From Bacteroidaceae bacterium (GTDB lineage Bacteria > Bacteroidota > Bacteroidia > Bacteroidales > Bacteroidaceae), in assembly GCA_017628845.1 (NCBI GenBank), contig JAGBYI010000143.1, positions 1 to 33,572 on the forward strand: DNA of 33,572 nt, in the 5' to 3' direction. The notes under the pieces were generated by a model. That model was not told the origin of the DNA, made no database searches, and was given only the letters and a program-made list of their open reading frames with translations. Below, in pieces: positions 1 through 8,405 of this stretch. How positions within the stretch are numbered: position 1 is the first letter of the stretch; each line of letters starts with the position of its first letter. The position numbers and the translations under genes were made by a program.

Positions 1-142
1 AAGGGAGAAAGGAGAAGGGAGAAGGGGGAAAGGAGAAAGGAGAAAGGAGATTCATCCACCCCCTCCGCGCTCTGCGCTCGTCCCGCCTGTCACAGGGGGA
101 CAAAGAAAGGAGAAAGGAGAAAGGGGAAAGGGGAAAGGGGAA
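1..142. repeat. Purine-rich short tandem repeat flanking a dispersed repeat
   Basis: Positions 1-50 and 107-142 consist of imperfect tandem units such as AGGAGAA and AGGGGAA, almost pure purine on the + strand. Between them (about 53-101) lies a copy of the dispersed CCACCCCCTCC...CCTGTC-CAGGGGGAC element also seen at 13449, 13632 and 27755. No gene is visible. It lies downstream of the leftward DUF1294 gene. Confidence 0.7.
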
Positions 143-147
143 ACTGA

Positions 148-423
148 CTACATGCGTGTGCAGAGATATACGGCAATGGCGAGTTGGAGGAGGAGGATGG
201 TTGGGAGGCCGTACTGGAATTTGCGGTGCATGGTCTTGTGATGCCATACTTTCATGCCGAGCCATGAGCCTATGCTTCCGCCCACGAGGGCAAGGAGGAG
301 CAGTGTGGCTTCCGATATGCGCCACCTGCCCTTCCTGGCCTTGAGTTTGTCTATGCCATAGACAATGAATGCCACGGCGTTGACAATGAGTAGGTAGTAT
401 ATGATTATCACGTGTACATTCAT
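148..423 (-). CDS. DUF1294 family small membrane protein
   Basis: This 91-residue protein matches the DUF1294 pattern. It has an N-terminal hydrophobic segment (about residues 5-23), then a basic GIDKLKARKGRWRISE region. A GGSIGSWLGM motif, an RHKT-like WHHKTMHRKF motif and a second hydrophobic helix (about 73-88) follow. Members are small inner-membrane proteins of unknown function. The start at 423 is set by an ATGA overlap with the stop of a 20-codon reading frame directly upstream, so translation is probably coupled. It is the last gene of a leftward operon headed by a flavin reductase. The family assignment is fairly firm; the role is unknown. Confidence 0.8.
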   Translation of the reverse strand: MNVHVIIIYYLLIVNAVAFIVYGIDKLKARKGRWRISEATLLLLALVGGSIGSWLGMKVWHHKTMHRKFQYGLPTILLLQLAIAVYLCTRM

Positions 424-482
424 CTTACAACAATATAGCCGAGCATGACCAGCAGGATGCCCAGGACAATGGACTTCTGCAT
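420..482 (-). CDS. 20-residue putative transmembrane microprotein
   Basis: A 21-codon frame runs ATG to TGA. It encodes a short peptide beginning MQKSIVLGILL and ending in VVR. About 17 consecutive residues are hydrophobic, enough for one membrane helix. It starts 4 nt after the flavin reductase stop, and its TGA overlaps the DUF1294 ATG as ATGA, so it fills the space between two real genes exactly. That geometry suggests translation, but I recognise no family. It could be a true membrane microprotein or just a translational-coupling leader for DUF1294. Confidence 0.5.
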   Translation of the reverse strand: MQKSIVLGILLVMLGYIVVR

Positions 483-486
483 AGCA

Positions 487-1050
487 TTACCTCAGTTTCT
501 TGCCGTCGGAGAAGGCATTCCCTACCCTACTGCCCACTTCCATGTAGCCATGATGGATGGGGTCGTAGACGATGAGGTGCATCTTCTCCACGTCCGGTTT
601 GCCATCCTCGGCAAGGAAGTCCTCGTTCACCAGCACGTTCACTATCTCCGCCACTATGTAGTAGCCCTCCTCCGACTCGTCTATCTTACGCAGTATGCGG
701 CACTCCAGAGTCATGGGGAAGTCGGCAAAGACGGGAGCGTCCACGTTCTCCGCCCTCTGCACCGTCCACCCAGTCTTCTGCATCTTCTCGGGATCGTTCT
801 TCGCGCTGACTATACCCACGAAGTCCGCCGCCACCATAGTGTCCCTGGTTGCGAAAGCCACGGTAAACTCCGGACACCGAGCCAGGTTCTCCGTTGTGGC
901 ATGCACCCCCATGCTTATCATTATCTCCTTGGCGTCCCATTGCCCGCCCCAAGCCGCATTCATGGCATTCGCAGAGCCATCGGCATTGTATGTACCCAGA
1001 ATCAGCACCGGTTGCGGCAACATCCAGGCCTTCTGTCCAAAACTTTTCAT
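487..1050 (-). CDS. Flavin reductase family protein (FMN-binding)
   Basis: The 187-residue product has the flavin-reductase-like split-barrel pattern. Its N-terminus is KAWMLPQPVLILGTYNADG, then NAMNAAWGG, TTENLARCPEFTVAF, and a late YDPIHHGYMEVG segment near the C-terminus. Such proteins bind FMN and reduce it or a small substrate with NAD(P)H; the physiological substrate cannot be read from sequence. The ATG at 1050 is preceded by a good Bacteroidetes promoter (1106-1136), leaving a leader of about 50 nt. The microprotein and DUF1294 gene follow within 4 nt and by overlap, so the three probably share one transcript. Confidence 0.85.
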   Translation of the reverse strand: MKSFGQKAWMLPQPVLILGTYNADGSANAMNAAWGGQWDAKEIMISMGVHATTENLARCPEFTVAFATRDTMVAADFVGIVSAKNDPEKMQKTGWTVQRAENVDAPVFADFPMTLECRILRKIDESEEGYYIVAEIVNVLVNEDFLAEDGKPDVEKMHLIVYDPIHHGYMEVGSRVGNAFSDGKKLR

Positions 1051-1105
1051 AAGGTTCTACTTCAAACTATATTATTTTCTGCATGAAAACACTCATTTTA
1101 TAGAC

Positions 1106-1136
1106 CAAAGGTATAGGATTTAGGCAAATCCAACAA
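1106..1136 (-). promoter_or_regulatory. Promoter of the flavin reductase operon
   Basis: Read on the - strand, TTG (1134-1136) is followed after 20 nt by TACCTTTG (1106-1113). This fits the Bacteroidetes TTTG-N19/21-TAnnTTTG consensus. The predicted start is near 1101, about 50 nt before the gene. Confidence 0.65.
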
Positions 1137-1183
1137 GCATTATTGCATGTTTTTCATAGCGTCCCCTGTTTTTGGGGATACCC

Positions 1184-1215
1184 TTTGCTTGGCGTATAGG
1201 GATAAAATACCTTAC
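1184..1215 (+). promoter_or_regulatory. Possible CRISPR leader promoter
   Basis: TTTG (1184-1187), 20 nt, then TACCTTAC (1208-1215) is a near match to the Bacteroidetes consensus. The last two -7 positions deviate. The predicted start is at about 1220, the first base of the array. A small hairpin (1162-1178, TCCCC/GGGGA) lies just upstream. Confidence 0.4.
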
Positions 1216-1221
1216 GTACTA

Positions 1222-2500
1222 GTTGTGAATTGCTTTCGAATTAGTATCTTTGCAGTGGCAAAAACAATCGCTGGTCGCCCTTGTGCCTTGCCTTTTGGGT
1301 TGTGAATTGCTTTCGAATTAGTATCTTTGCAGTGGCAAAAACAATCAATTCAGACATCTGCAAACGCTGAGGTTCGTTGTGAATTGCTTTCGAATTAGTA
1401 TCTTTGCAGTGGCAAAAACAATTCAATGTATATAAACAGTAAAGGTTTATGTGTTGTGAATTGCTTTCGAATTAGTATCTTTGCAGTGGCAAAAACAATA
1501 AGACCAATCACCCTCTACAACGTGAGTGGGTTGTGAATTGCTTTCGAATTAGTATCTTTGCAGTGGCAAAAACAATTCTCGCTTTGCTTGCAAACATGCT
1601 TCACAAGTTGTGAATTGCTTTCGAATTAGTATCTTTGCAGTGGCAAAAACAATATACGCAAAGTAGATAAATCTTATCAAGAGGTTGTGAATTGCTTTCG
1701 AATTAGTATCTTTGCAGTGGCAAAAACAATAAATCAGGTATGAAGAAATCCTCACGACCTGTTGTGAATTGCTTTCGAATTAGTATCTTTGCAGTGGCAA
1801 AAACAATACTTCACAAAGCATAGTTTCCTCATAACTGGTTGTGAATTGCTTTCGAATTAGTATCTTTGCAGTGGCAAAAACAATCCTCCATAGGACCACC
1901 TACAACATCAAGGTGTTGTGAATTGCTTTCGAATTAGTATCTTTGCAGTGGCAAAAACAATTACTTAGGCTGATAGCCAACAACTTTGTATGTTGTGAAT
2001 TGCTTTCGAATTAGTATCTTTGCAGTGGCAAAAACAATGTGACATATTCAATACATTTTAGAGGAGAAGTTGTGAATTGCTTTCGAATTAGTATCTTTGC
2101 AGTGGCAAAAACAATACCGATTACAAGATTTTTAACATTACCATAGTTGTGAATTGCTTTCGAATTAGTATCTTTGCAGTGGCAAAAACAATAGTCACAG
2201 ACACAAGCCGAGTCACAGACACGTTGTGAATTGCTTTCGAATTAGTATCTTTGCAGTGGCAAAAACAATACCAGCTTCGAAATCCGCAGGGAGGTTGCAG
2301 TTGTGAATTGCTTTCGAATTAGTATCTTTGCAGTGGCAAAAACAATGCTTCCAGTGCTGGCTCGGTGCTTATGCCAGTTGTGAATTGCTTTCGAATTAGT
2401 ATCTTTGCAGTGGCAAAAACAATTATTGAATAGTTTTGATGCATCATGTTCAAGTTGTGAATTGCTTTCGAATTAGTATCTTTGCAGTGGCAAAAACAAT
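1222..2500 (+). CRISPR. Type II-C CRISPR array, 17 repeats and 16 spacers
   Basis: Seventeen copies of a 47-bp repeat start at 1222 and then every 77 bp (1299, 1376 ... 2377, 2454). All sixteen spacers are exactly 30 bp. Every repeat copy I read is identical, including both terminal ones. The repeat starts GTTGTGAATTGC and ends GGCAAAAACAAT, matching the GTTG...ACAAT polarity of type II-C repeats. Its first 21 nt pair with the tracrRNA anti-repeat at 8407-8426. That places crRNAs on the + strand, convergent with the leftward cas genes. Each repeat also carries a promoter-like TTG-N19-TATCTTTG (repeat positions 2-4 and 24-31). Confidence 0.99.
2193..2222 (+). repeat. Spacer 13, internally repeated
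   Basis: This 30-bp spacer is a 12-mer (AGTCACAGACAC), then AAGCCG, then the same 12-mer exactly. The other spacers show no such structure. Its source protospacer was probably itself a short tandem repeat. Confidence 0.9.
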
Positions 2501-2578
2501 ATAGTCCTAGGAACTTTCTATCAGACAATTGTTTACACAAGATATTAGAAAAGAAAAAACATTCGGTTTTTGCCTTAC

Positions 2579-2615
2579 AAATAGGATGGTCGCCGTGAAA
2601 AGCACCATCCTATTT
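2579..2615. terminator. Hairpin between convergent cas2 and CRISPR array
   Basis: A perfect 12-bp inverted repeat (AAATAGGATGGT at 2579-2590 and its complement at 2604-2615) has a 13-nt loop. It sits between the array end (2500) and the cas2 stop (2641). The A/T-rich ends of the stem make it a plausible bidirectional terminator separating cas transcription from crRNA transcription. The rest of 2501-2640 shows only a weak 6-bp hairpin (about 2555-2571). Confidence 0.65.
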
Positions 2616-2640
2616 CTATAATATACACATGACGAGAGGA

Positions 2641-2985
<345 letters not shown>

Positions 2986-3924
2986 CTATCTCTCGGGATA
3001 TGCCACCTTGCGCATCTCACCACAGAAACACTTGTAAAGTGAAGCAGTTGTTTGGCTAACACCCACCATCAAAGGACTTTTCTTTCCTCCAATAACAACA
3101 TCCAAAGTTGGGATTAGTAACAACTCTGCCTTCCATGCCTTTGGAAGTTCATCTGAAGGCAAGCCATGCTTCTGTATTAGTTGAAATACATATTCATCAA
3201 CATACGGGCGATAAGGCTCCATAATATCATCGGCAAGGCAATAGGCATTGTATCTGTTGTGGTGATGTATGCCCAATGTGGGTAACATGCCACTGGACAC
3301 CAAAGCACGTGCTACGATTGCACGCAAAATGGCATATCCATAATTGAGGGCATTATTGGGCGGCACTCCTTCACGGTCACGGGTAAAGTCTTCAATGTGC
3401 ATCCCGAACAAGTTGCGCCAATAATATGCCGCTGCCCTACCCTCGAAATTATCAGGGTCTCCACTACGCACATCCCTTGCCCATGCTCGCAAGCACCCCA
3501 CTTCTGCACCCCGACAAGAAGACAAAACAGATGCTTGATTACTTATCTTTGCCTGTATGGTTTGTTGCCACAATTGCTTCTTCAATGGCAATGAAGCATC
3601 TATTTGATCACGAAAGCGCTCACTTTGAGTGGTATTTCCACTAAGCGGCAACATCAATCCAACTGGCATACTGCGATGGTCGCAAGTAATTATGGCACAA
3701 TTGTTCTCAAGCAATGCTTCTATTGCCCCTGTGGTAATAGTGATGCGCTGATTATCGAGCACAACCACCCCAATGTCTTCTATCGGTTTGGTTACTTGCG
3801 TCTGTACCTTGAACGATTCTGGCAGGGTTTCGTTCTTCTCCACTTCGGGCAATTTGATTACCAATTGGGCATTCTTCAGCGATAAATAGGCAGGATTGCC
3901 AAAATAAAGGGTTTTCTTAATCAT
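2986..3924 (-). CDS. cas1: CRISPR-associated integrase Cas1 (type II-C)
   Basis: The 312-residue product begins MIKKTLYFGNPAYLSLKN, the usual start of Bacteroidetes type II-C Cas1. It contains GAIEALLENNCAIITCD, an ARDVRSGDPDNFEGRAAAYYW segment with the conserved catalytic Glu, and LGIHHHNRYNAYCLADDIMEPYRPYVD with the catalytic His and Asp. Cas1 carries out integration of new spacers together with Cas2. The frame stays open to an ATG at 3990, but that segment overlaps a terminator-like hairpin and lacks homology to Cas1. I therefore prefer 3924 (3930 is also possible). The gene follows cas9 by 82 nt. Confidence 0.95.
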   Translation of the reverse strand: MIKKTLYFGNPAYLSLKNAQLVIKLPEVEKNETLPESFKVQTQVTKPIEDIGVVVLDNQRITITTGAIEALLENNCAIITCDHRSMPVGLMLPLSGNTTQSERFRDQIDASLPLKKQLWQQTIQAKISNQASVLSSCRGAEVGCLRAWARDVRSGDPDNFEGRAAAYYWRNLFGMHIEDFTRDREGVPPNNALNYGYAILRAIVARALVSSGMLPTLGIHHHNRYNAYCLADDIMEPYRPYVDEYVFQLIQKHGLPSDELPKAWKAELLLIPTLDVVIGGKKSPLMVGVSQTTASLYKCFCGEMRKVAYPER

Positions 3925-3950
3925 AAGCATTACTTTTAAGTGAAACCTAT

Positions 3951-3990
3951 ATATAAACAAAATGAGCCACTGCTTCACGCAATGACTCAT
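3951..3990 (-). terminator. Terminator-like hairpin between cas9 and cas1
   Basis: On the - strand, ATGAGTCATTGC (3990-3979) pairs along its whole length, with two G-U pairs, with GCAGTGGCTCAT (3973-3962) across a 5-nt loop. TTTTGTTTATA follows directly. This is the form of an intrinsic terminator or attenuator, placed in the 82-nt cas9-cas1 gap. It may lower cas1-cas2 expression relative to cas9. Confidence 0.55.
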
Positions 3991-4006
3991 AATGTCTTCT
4001 CTTTGT

Positions 4007-7000
4007 TTAATATTCCCCTACTTGAACTATTCTTCCAAGATGATCAAGTCGAACCTTGACTATTGTATGCATATTTGACAAGGAATTTATTCTTTTCCAT
4101 GTAATACCATGTAATTCCTTTACTTTTTCAACGTTTGTCTCCAAATGATGTCTGAAACAATAATCTTTGGTCGAGATTTTTTGTACCCTAAACAAATTCG
4201 GACTTATCAACGCATAATTCTCAGGATTCATTAAATCCACTTCTTTGGGGTCAAAGCCTGTTTGTGAATTAGGAAATACAAAGCACTCGTTTTGCTTCAT
4301 TGAATAAAGGAACTTCCATCCTTCATCGCTCTTGTAGTTTTTGTCGACCGCAGGTAAAGCCTGATTTACTCTTTCTACAACCTCATAGAAGGAAACTACA
4401 CGTTCTTCCAGTTCATACAATGGTTGGTCATGGTCATCATATTTCTGCAATCCATTCTTGTCAAGCACCGGCTTGCGATATATGGCAACATGATGGTTGT
4501 TGCCAGTATTGACATAGTCAACCGGTGTTTGCTTTCCATTCTTATCAATTATTGGATTTCCGTCCTTATCCGCCTTATCATGCAATGCGGTCGGTTTTCC
4601 TAAATTCTCATATATAGTAACCTTCTTAATACATATGCCTTTCTCACGATTAAGCCATATTGGTTGCTCGTCTAAATTTACAAAAGCCTTGTCTGCTTTC
4701 CCGTCAAACATTTCAAGTCTTTCCCTTAATATGCTTCGAATATGTGGGTCTACAACCTTTTCTACATTCAACTTTGCATCTATTGGTTTGCGTTTTGTAA
4801 AGAAACGTTCTTGACTAACGGTTTTAACCTTTGGCGGCACAGATTCTATGTGCATTTCGTCCAACCAAATCGGATTCTTATCAAGTGCGTTCTTGCCCGT
4901 GAAGGCCTTTTTTGCATCACCACCAAATTGATGTAACCTTTGCAACAAAGCCTCCTTATAGCGCTGAGAGCATATCGTCATTATCTTGTCCTTGGTAAAA
5001 GATGCATTAACCTTTTCTTCTCGTGTCACGTATTCAAGATGACTTCCGTAGATTGTTGCCTCGTGCAATTGCCCCCTGGGTGTCAATTGCACTTTCGAAA
5101 TTGTGCCACGAGCCTTGGTTTTTACCTTATTTATATTTTGTGTAGCGACTTTATTCTTAGCCTTTATTGACACAAGAATATTGTTGAGGTGCTTCTTTGT
5201 CTCTGAACGCAATTCGCTCAAAGGTATTGGTGGTATGGCACGTCCATCCTTGAAGTATGCAGTTTTTATGGCATACTCGTTTGAATCTGCTTGGAAACTG
5301 GCATTCTTGTGATTGAAGTACTGAATGAATGCGTCCTTGGTGAAAGCCACGGTCAGTGCGTCCATAGCATGATGGCGATGGTCATTACGTTTTGTCCAAT
5401 CCTTTATCCTGCCTATGCGACGTCCATCGTGGTCGGTATGATACTCCACATTTCCCACGGCCTCGTACTTGCTCCAGTTCAATTCCTTCAAGACATCCAC
5501 CAATTCCCAATCCTGACGCAACTGGTCGGTAACGGCACCAGTAGTTGCAACAACTCGTCGGCAGATTTGGTTCAACATGGTCAAAGCCTTCTTGGCTATG
5601 TATTGGGTATTACGCAAGTCACGCTCAATGAAACCGTCGGGGATATCTTGCTCCCTCATCTTGAGTTTCCTCAACTTGGTACGTTGATTGGCAAAAATGC
5701 TCTCGCAAGTATTGAGGTAGCGCTGCAAACCTTCTTCTCCGTATGTTTCGGAAACATAGTCAAAGGCCGTTTTGTTGCCCTTATCCAAATTGACGCTACG
5801 ATACTCCAATGTCTTATTAGAGAAAGAGTCATCAAACAAGCGAGCCTTGGGAATGATGTGCTCTATATCTATCTCCTTGGAAAAGAGTTTCTCTCGCTCA
5901 ATATATTTGTTAGAGTATAGAGTATGGTAGCCATTGGGCTTTAGCTCCTCGTAAAGCCGATAGCGTAGAATATCGTTGCGAGTTGGGTTGGGGATATTAA
6001 ATTCCTTAATGAGAATTTCTTTGACTTCTTCACGATCCTTGGTTGAAGAGGCAATGGCCTTGGTTAAAGCCTCACGCTCTTTCTGGTTCTTTTTCAATTC
6101 TCGTGCCAACTCAACCCTAATCTCATCAGGACGACCATAGGTGGCAATAACCTCGTTAACCACATTGACCATCTGATTCAATATCTTCTCTACAACAGGA
6201 TTGCGCAAAGCCCCCTTGGGCAAGATTTCCAATCTATCCAAAAGTTCCTTTGCTTCAATTTCTTCCTTTGTCAAAGAAGAGGCAGAATGTCTATAACAGG
6301 CCAAACCACAAGCCTCATCATAGCGGTTGCCTTCCTTCATGTATGGCAATATCTTTTTGATTGCCTTGGCACTAAGGTTGCCATAGTCACTGACCAAAGA
6401 TACATTGGCAAGCAATTGGGCATAGTCTTTGTTGCAATTAAGAATTGCAGATATTTTCTCCAACAGGCTCTCATCACCTGTACGAGAACTGTCCCCTTCG
6501 AAAGAATAAAGCAAATGCCAAAGATTATAGAAGGGGTGCAGATGCAAACGAGAACCTTCTGATATATTCATTTCGATGTCCAACACGTCGGTATTCCACC
6601 CCAAAGCATCAAAGACAGTCCTTACCTGATATTTGATTTCCGAGGCAGAACAGGTTAAGTCTATGGGGTCATGTCCCGACAAATCCAGCATGGCACTGAA
6701 TGCCTTGTACAATGCCGCGCCCGTCTCATGTCCACTGACCTTTTCATAATTCAAATCCATGCCAGTTGAAGTCCCGAACAATGTCTTCAGGACCTGTGCC
6801 TTGGTCATGCTTTCTCTTACGGAAAGTTCTTCTGCCAACAGTTGTTTTTCCTCAATGGTCAGCTCTCGGCGTCCATTGAAAGCCAACTCTTCCTCGGGTG
6901 TAAAAATATCATCAAACAATGTTGGCTCACTCTGTCCTTTCTTCTTTTTCTTACTCTTTACATCCGAAAGACGTACTTCCAAATTGTTGAGTGTCTGCCA

Positions 7001-8314
7001 AATCTTGAATTCCTGGAAGAGAGGAGATGTACGTGGTATCACTCGACTTCCCGTGATGATTGTCTTCTTTTTACCTTCAATCTCCACCAACAGCTCTTTT
7101 CTCTCAAATTCACAAATGCTTATCAACGACTTCTGACTCTTGAGGCGACGCTGATAGAATATAACCACATCACGAATTTCTTGTTTCAGTTCTGATGTGA
7201 GTTCGGGATGATACTTTGCCTGACTCTCCCACAAGATCTCAAACTCGTCAAGATAATCCTGACGATAATACACCTTGTTCTTCAGACTTGCATTAGGGTT
7301 TTCATGCAACGTCTGCATCAGAACCTGTCCTACGGTCAGGCGATTAAAATACAGGTATTTGCTTCTATCGCTTATTGCTCCCAGATAACCGCTGGCAGAA
7401 TTAAGTTCCTTGTTGATTTCCTTTATGACAACGGCCAGTTGCTCAGGATGGAGTTTCTCCGACAAGGCCTTGGCACGCCACAGATAGTTTTCCTTTTTCT
7501 GTTCTATGCCCTTTGTTGTTCGTGCCTCGCCTTTATAGTGGAGAACGACCTCCTTTTCTTCGTTTCTGGCTTCAAGTTCGTTCCAAACCCGCTCTACTTC
7601 TACCCATTGAAAATACTTGCTTATAATGGCATTCGTCTGTGTGTTATTCTTGCCATGAAGTTCTTCCTTCAAGGCTTCGGTCAGCATTTCTGGGTAATAC
7701 TGAGCCTGACGCAACCATATTCTATCAAACTCATTTTCCAAGTCCGAGCGATAGAAGTCAGGAAGAGCCTTCTTGCCAGATTCCAACAATTCCAAGCAAA
7801 GTTGTCCGGGAGTTATGTCTTCATCATACAGACGCTTGGCCACATCCATCCCATTTATAAGTTTGCCGTCCTCATCCCCCTTGGCCTTACGACTGCTCTT
7901 ATAACCACGCTTTTTGTTTATCATCAAAAGCACACGAGCAAACTGCTCCAAGGTTATTTCCTCTGTAACGGCCTTTGCACGCAAACGATAGGTCTCGAAA
8001 GTAGAGGCATTGCCTTGCTCCGACAATATAGATTCATCAGTTATGAAACCATGCTCTTTAAGCAATGATATTAAAGCTGAACGTCTTAACTTATAGCGTT
8101 GCAAATTACGTCGTGCGCCACGCTTGTCCCGACGAACGGCATTGGTTTCTATTGCCTTTCCCTTCTCAAAATTCTGTGATTCGTCAGTGGTTAGTGGATT
8201 TACACGAACACCTAATCTAATAATAGCAGAACGCTCGTCTTTATCTTCCGCCTCATTTACAAGTGCCCATCCTATACTTGTAGTTCCTAAATCAAGACCT
8301 AATATTTTCTTCAT
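4007..8314 (-). CDS. cas9: Cas9 RNA-guided endonuclease, type II-C
   Basis: The 1435-residue Cas9 has all catalytic motifs intact. RuvC-I is ILGLDLGTTSIGWAL with D8. An Arg-rich bridge helix RRDKRGARRNLQRYKLRR follows. RuvC-II is EIRVELARE with E735, and HNH is DIEHIIPK with H819 plus DKGNKT (N847). RuvC-III is HRHHAMDALTVAFT with H982 and D985. It should cut both strands of DNA matched by crRNA-tracrRNA. The C-terminal WED/PAM-interacting part ends FRVQKISTKDYCFRHHLET...VGEY, as in Bacteroides-type Cas9. A KAF...PIWL element occurs twice there (about residues 1125-1155 and 1195-1230). The PAM cannot be read from the sequence. It heads the cas9-cas1-cas2 unit and is divergent from the tracrRNA. 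Confidence 0.98.
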   Translation of the reverse strand: MKKILGLDLGTTSIGWALVNEAEDKDERSAIIRLGVRVNPLTTDESQNFEKGKAIETNAVRRDKRGARRNLQRYKLRRSALISLLKEHGFITDESILSEQGNASTFETYRLRAKAVTEEITLEQFARVLLMINKKRGYKSSRKAKGDEDGKLINGMDVAKRLYDEDITPGQLCLELLESGKKALPDFYRSDLENEFDRIWLRQAQYYPEMLTEALKEELHGKNNTQTNAIISKYFQWVEVERVWNELEARNEEKEVVLHYKGEARTTKGIEQKKENYLWRAKALSEKLHPEQLAVVIKEINKELNSASGYLGAISDRSKYLYFNRLTVGQVLMQTLHENPNASLKNKVYYRQDYLDEFEILWESQAKYHPELTSELKQEIRDVVIFYQRRLKSQKSLISICEFERKELLVEIEGKKKTIITGSRVIPRTSPLFQEFKIWQTLNNLEVRLSDVKSKKKKKGQSEPTLFDDIFTPEEELAFNGRRELTIEEKQLLAEELSVRESMTKAQVLKTLFGTSTGMDLNYEKVSGHETGAALYKAFSAMLDLSGHDPIDLTCSASEIKYQVRTVFDALGWNTDVLDIEMNISEGSRLHLHPFYNLWHLLYSFEGDSSRTGDESLLEKISAILNCNKDYAQLLANVSLVSDYGNLSAKAIKKILPYMKEGNRYDEACGLACYRHSASSLTKEEIEAKELLDRLEILPKGALRNPVVEKILNQMVNVVNEVIATYGRPDEIRVELARELKKNQKEREALTKAIASSTKDREEVKEILIKEFNIPNPTRNDILRYRLYEELKPNGYHTLYSNKYIEREKLFSKEIDIEHIIPKARLFDDSFSNKTLEYRSVNLDKGNKTAFDYVSETYGEEGLQRYLNTCESIFANQRTKLRKLKMREQDIPDGFIERDLRNTQYIAKKALTMLNQICRRVVATTGAVTDQLRQDWELVDVLKELNWSKYEAVGNVEYHTDHDGRRIGRIKDWTKRNDHRHHAMDALTVAFTKDAFIQYFNHKNASFQADSNEYAIKTAYFKDGRAIPPIPLSELRSETKKHLNNILVSIKAKNKVATQNINKVKTKARGTISKVQLTPRGQLHEATIYGSHLEYVTREEKVNASFTKDKIMTICSQRYKEALLQRLHQFGGDAKKAFTGKNALDKNPIWLDEMHIESVPPKVKTVSQERFFTKRKPIDAKLNVEKVVDPHIRSILRERLEMFDGKADKAFVNLDEQPIWLNREKGICIKKVTIYENLGKPTALHDKADKDGNPIIDKNGKQTPVDYVNTGNNHHVAIYRKPVLDKNGLQKYDDHDQPLYELEERVVSFYEVVERVNQALPAVDKNYKSDEGWKFLYSMKQNECFVFPNSQTGFDPKEVDLMNPENYALISPNLFRVQKISTKDYCFRHHLETNVEKVKELHGITWKRINSLSNMHTIVKVRLDHLGRIVQVGEY

Positions 8315-8343
8315 GTCTGCGTGTTTTTTCGTATTCTACCCTA

Positions 8344-8351
8344 CAAATATA
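8344..8351 (-). promoter_or_regulatory. Probable cas9 promoter (-7 box)
   Basis: On the - strand, TATATTTG matches TAnnTTTG. It lies about 30 nt before the cas9 ATG, giving a leader of roughly 25 nt. No clear TTG is seen at the -33 spacing, so promoter strength is uncertain. It is divergent from and adjacent to the tracrRNA promoter. Confidence 0.5.
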
Positions 8352-8370
8352 CGTTTTTTCTTCCACATTG

Positions 8371-8401
8371 TTGGTGTTAATCCGGAAAATGATTAACTTT
8401 G
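8371..8401 (+). promoter_or_regulatory. tracrRNA promoter
   Basis: TTG (8371-8373), 20 nt, then TAACTTTG (8394-8401) is a full match to the Bacteroidetes promoter consensus. The predicted start at about 8406 coincides with the first base of the anti-repeat. Confidence 0.75.
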
Positions 8402-8405
8402 CAAT

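Noticed and set aside
445..1123. Frames on the + strand opposite flavin reductase
   Set aside because: Low-complexity His-rich translations without homology; the opposite strand is a clear enzyme.
1241..2540. Short - strand frames across the CRISPR array
   Set aside because: They are translations of the repeat unit in phase; the region is clearly a CRISPR array.
2501..2578. A degenerate eighteenth CRISPR repeat
   Set aside because: The sequence 30 nt after the last repeat starts GTTTACAC but shows no sustained similarity to the repeat.
3925..3990. Longer cas1 start at 3990
   Set aside because: The added 22 residues lack Cas1 similarity and coincide with a terminator-like hairpin.
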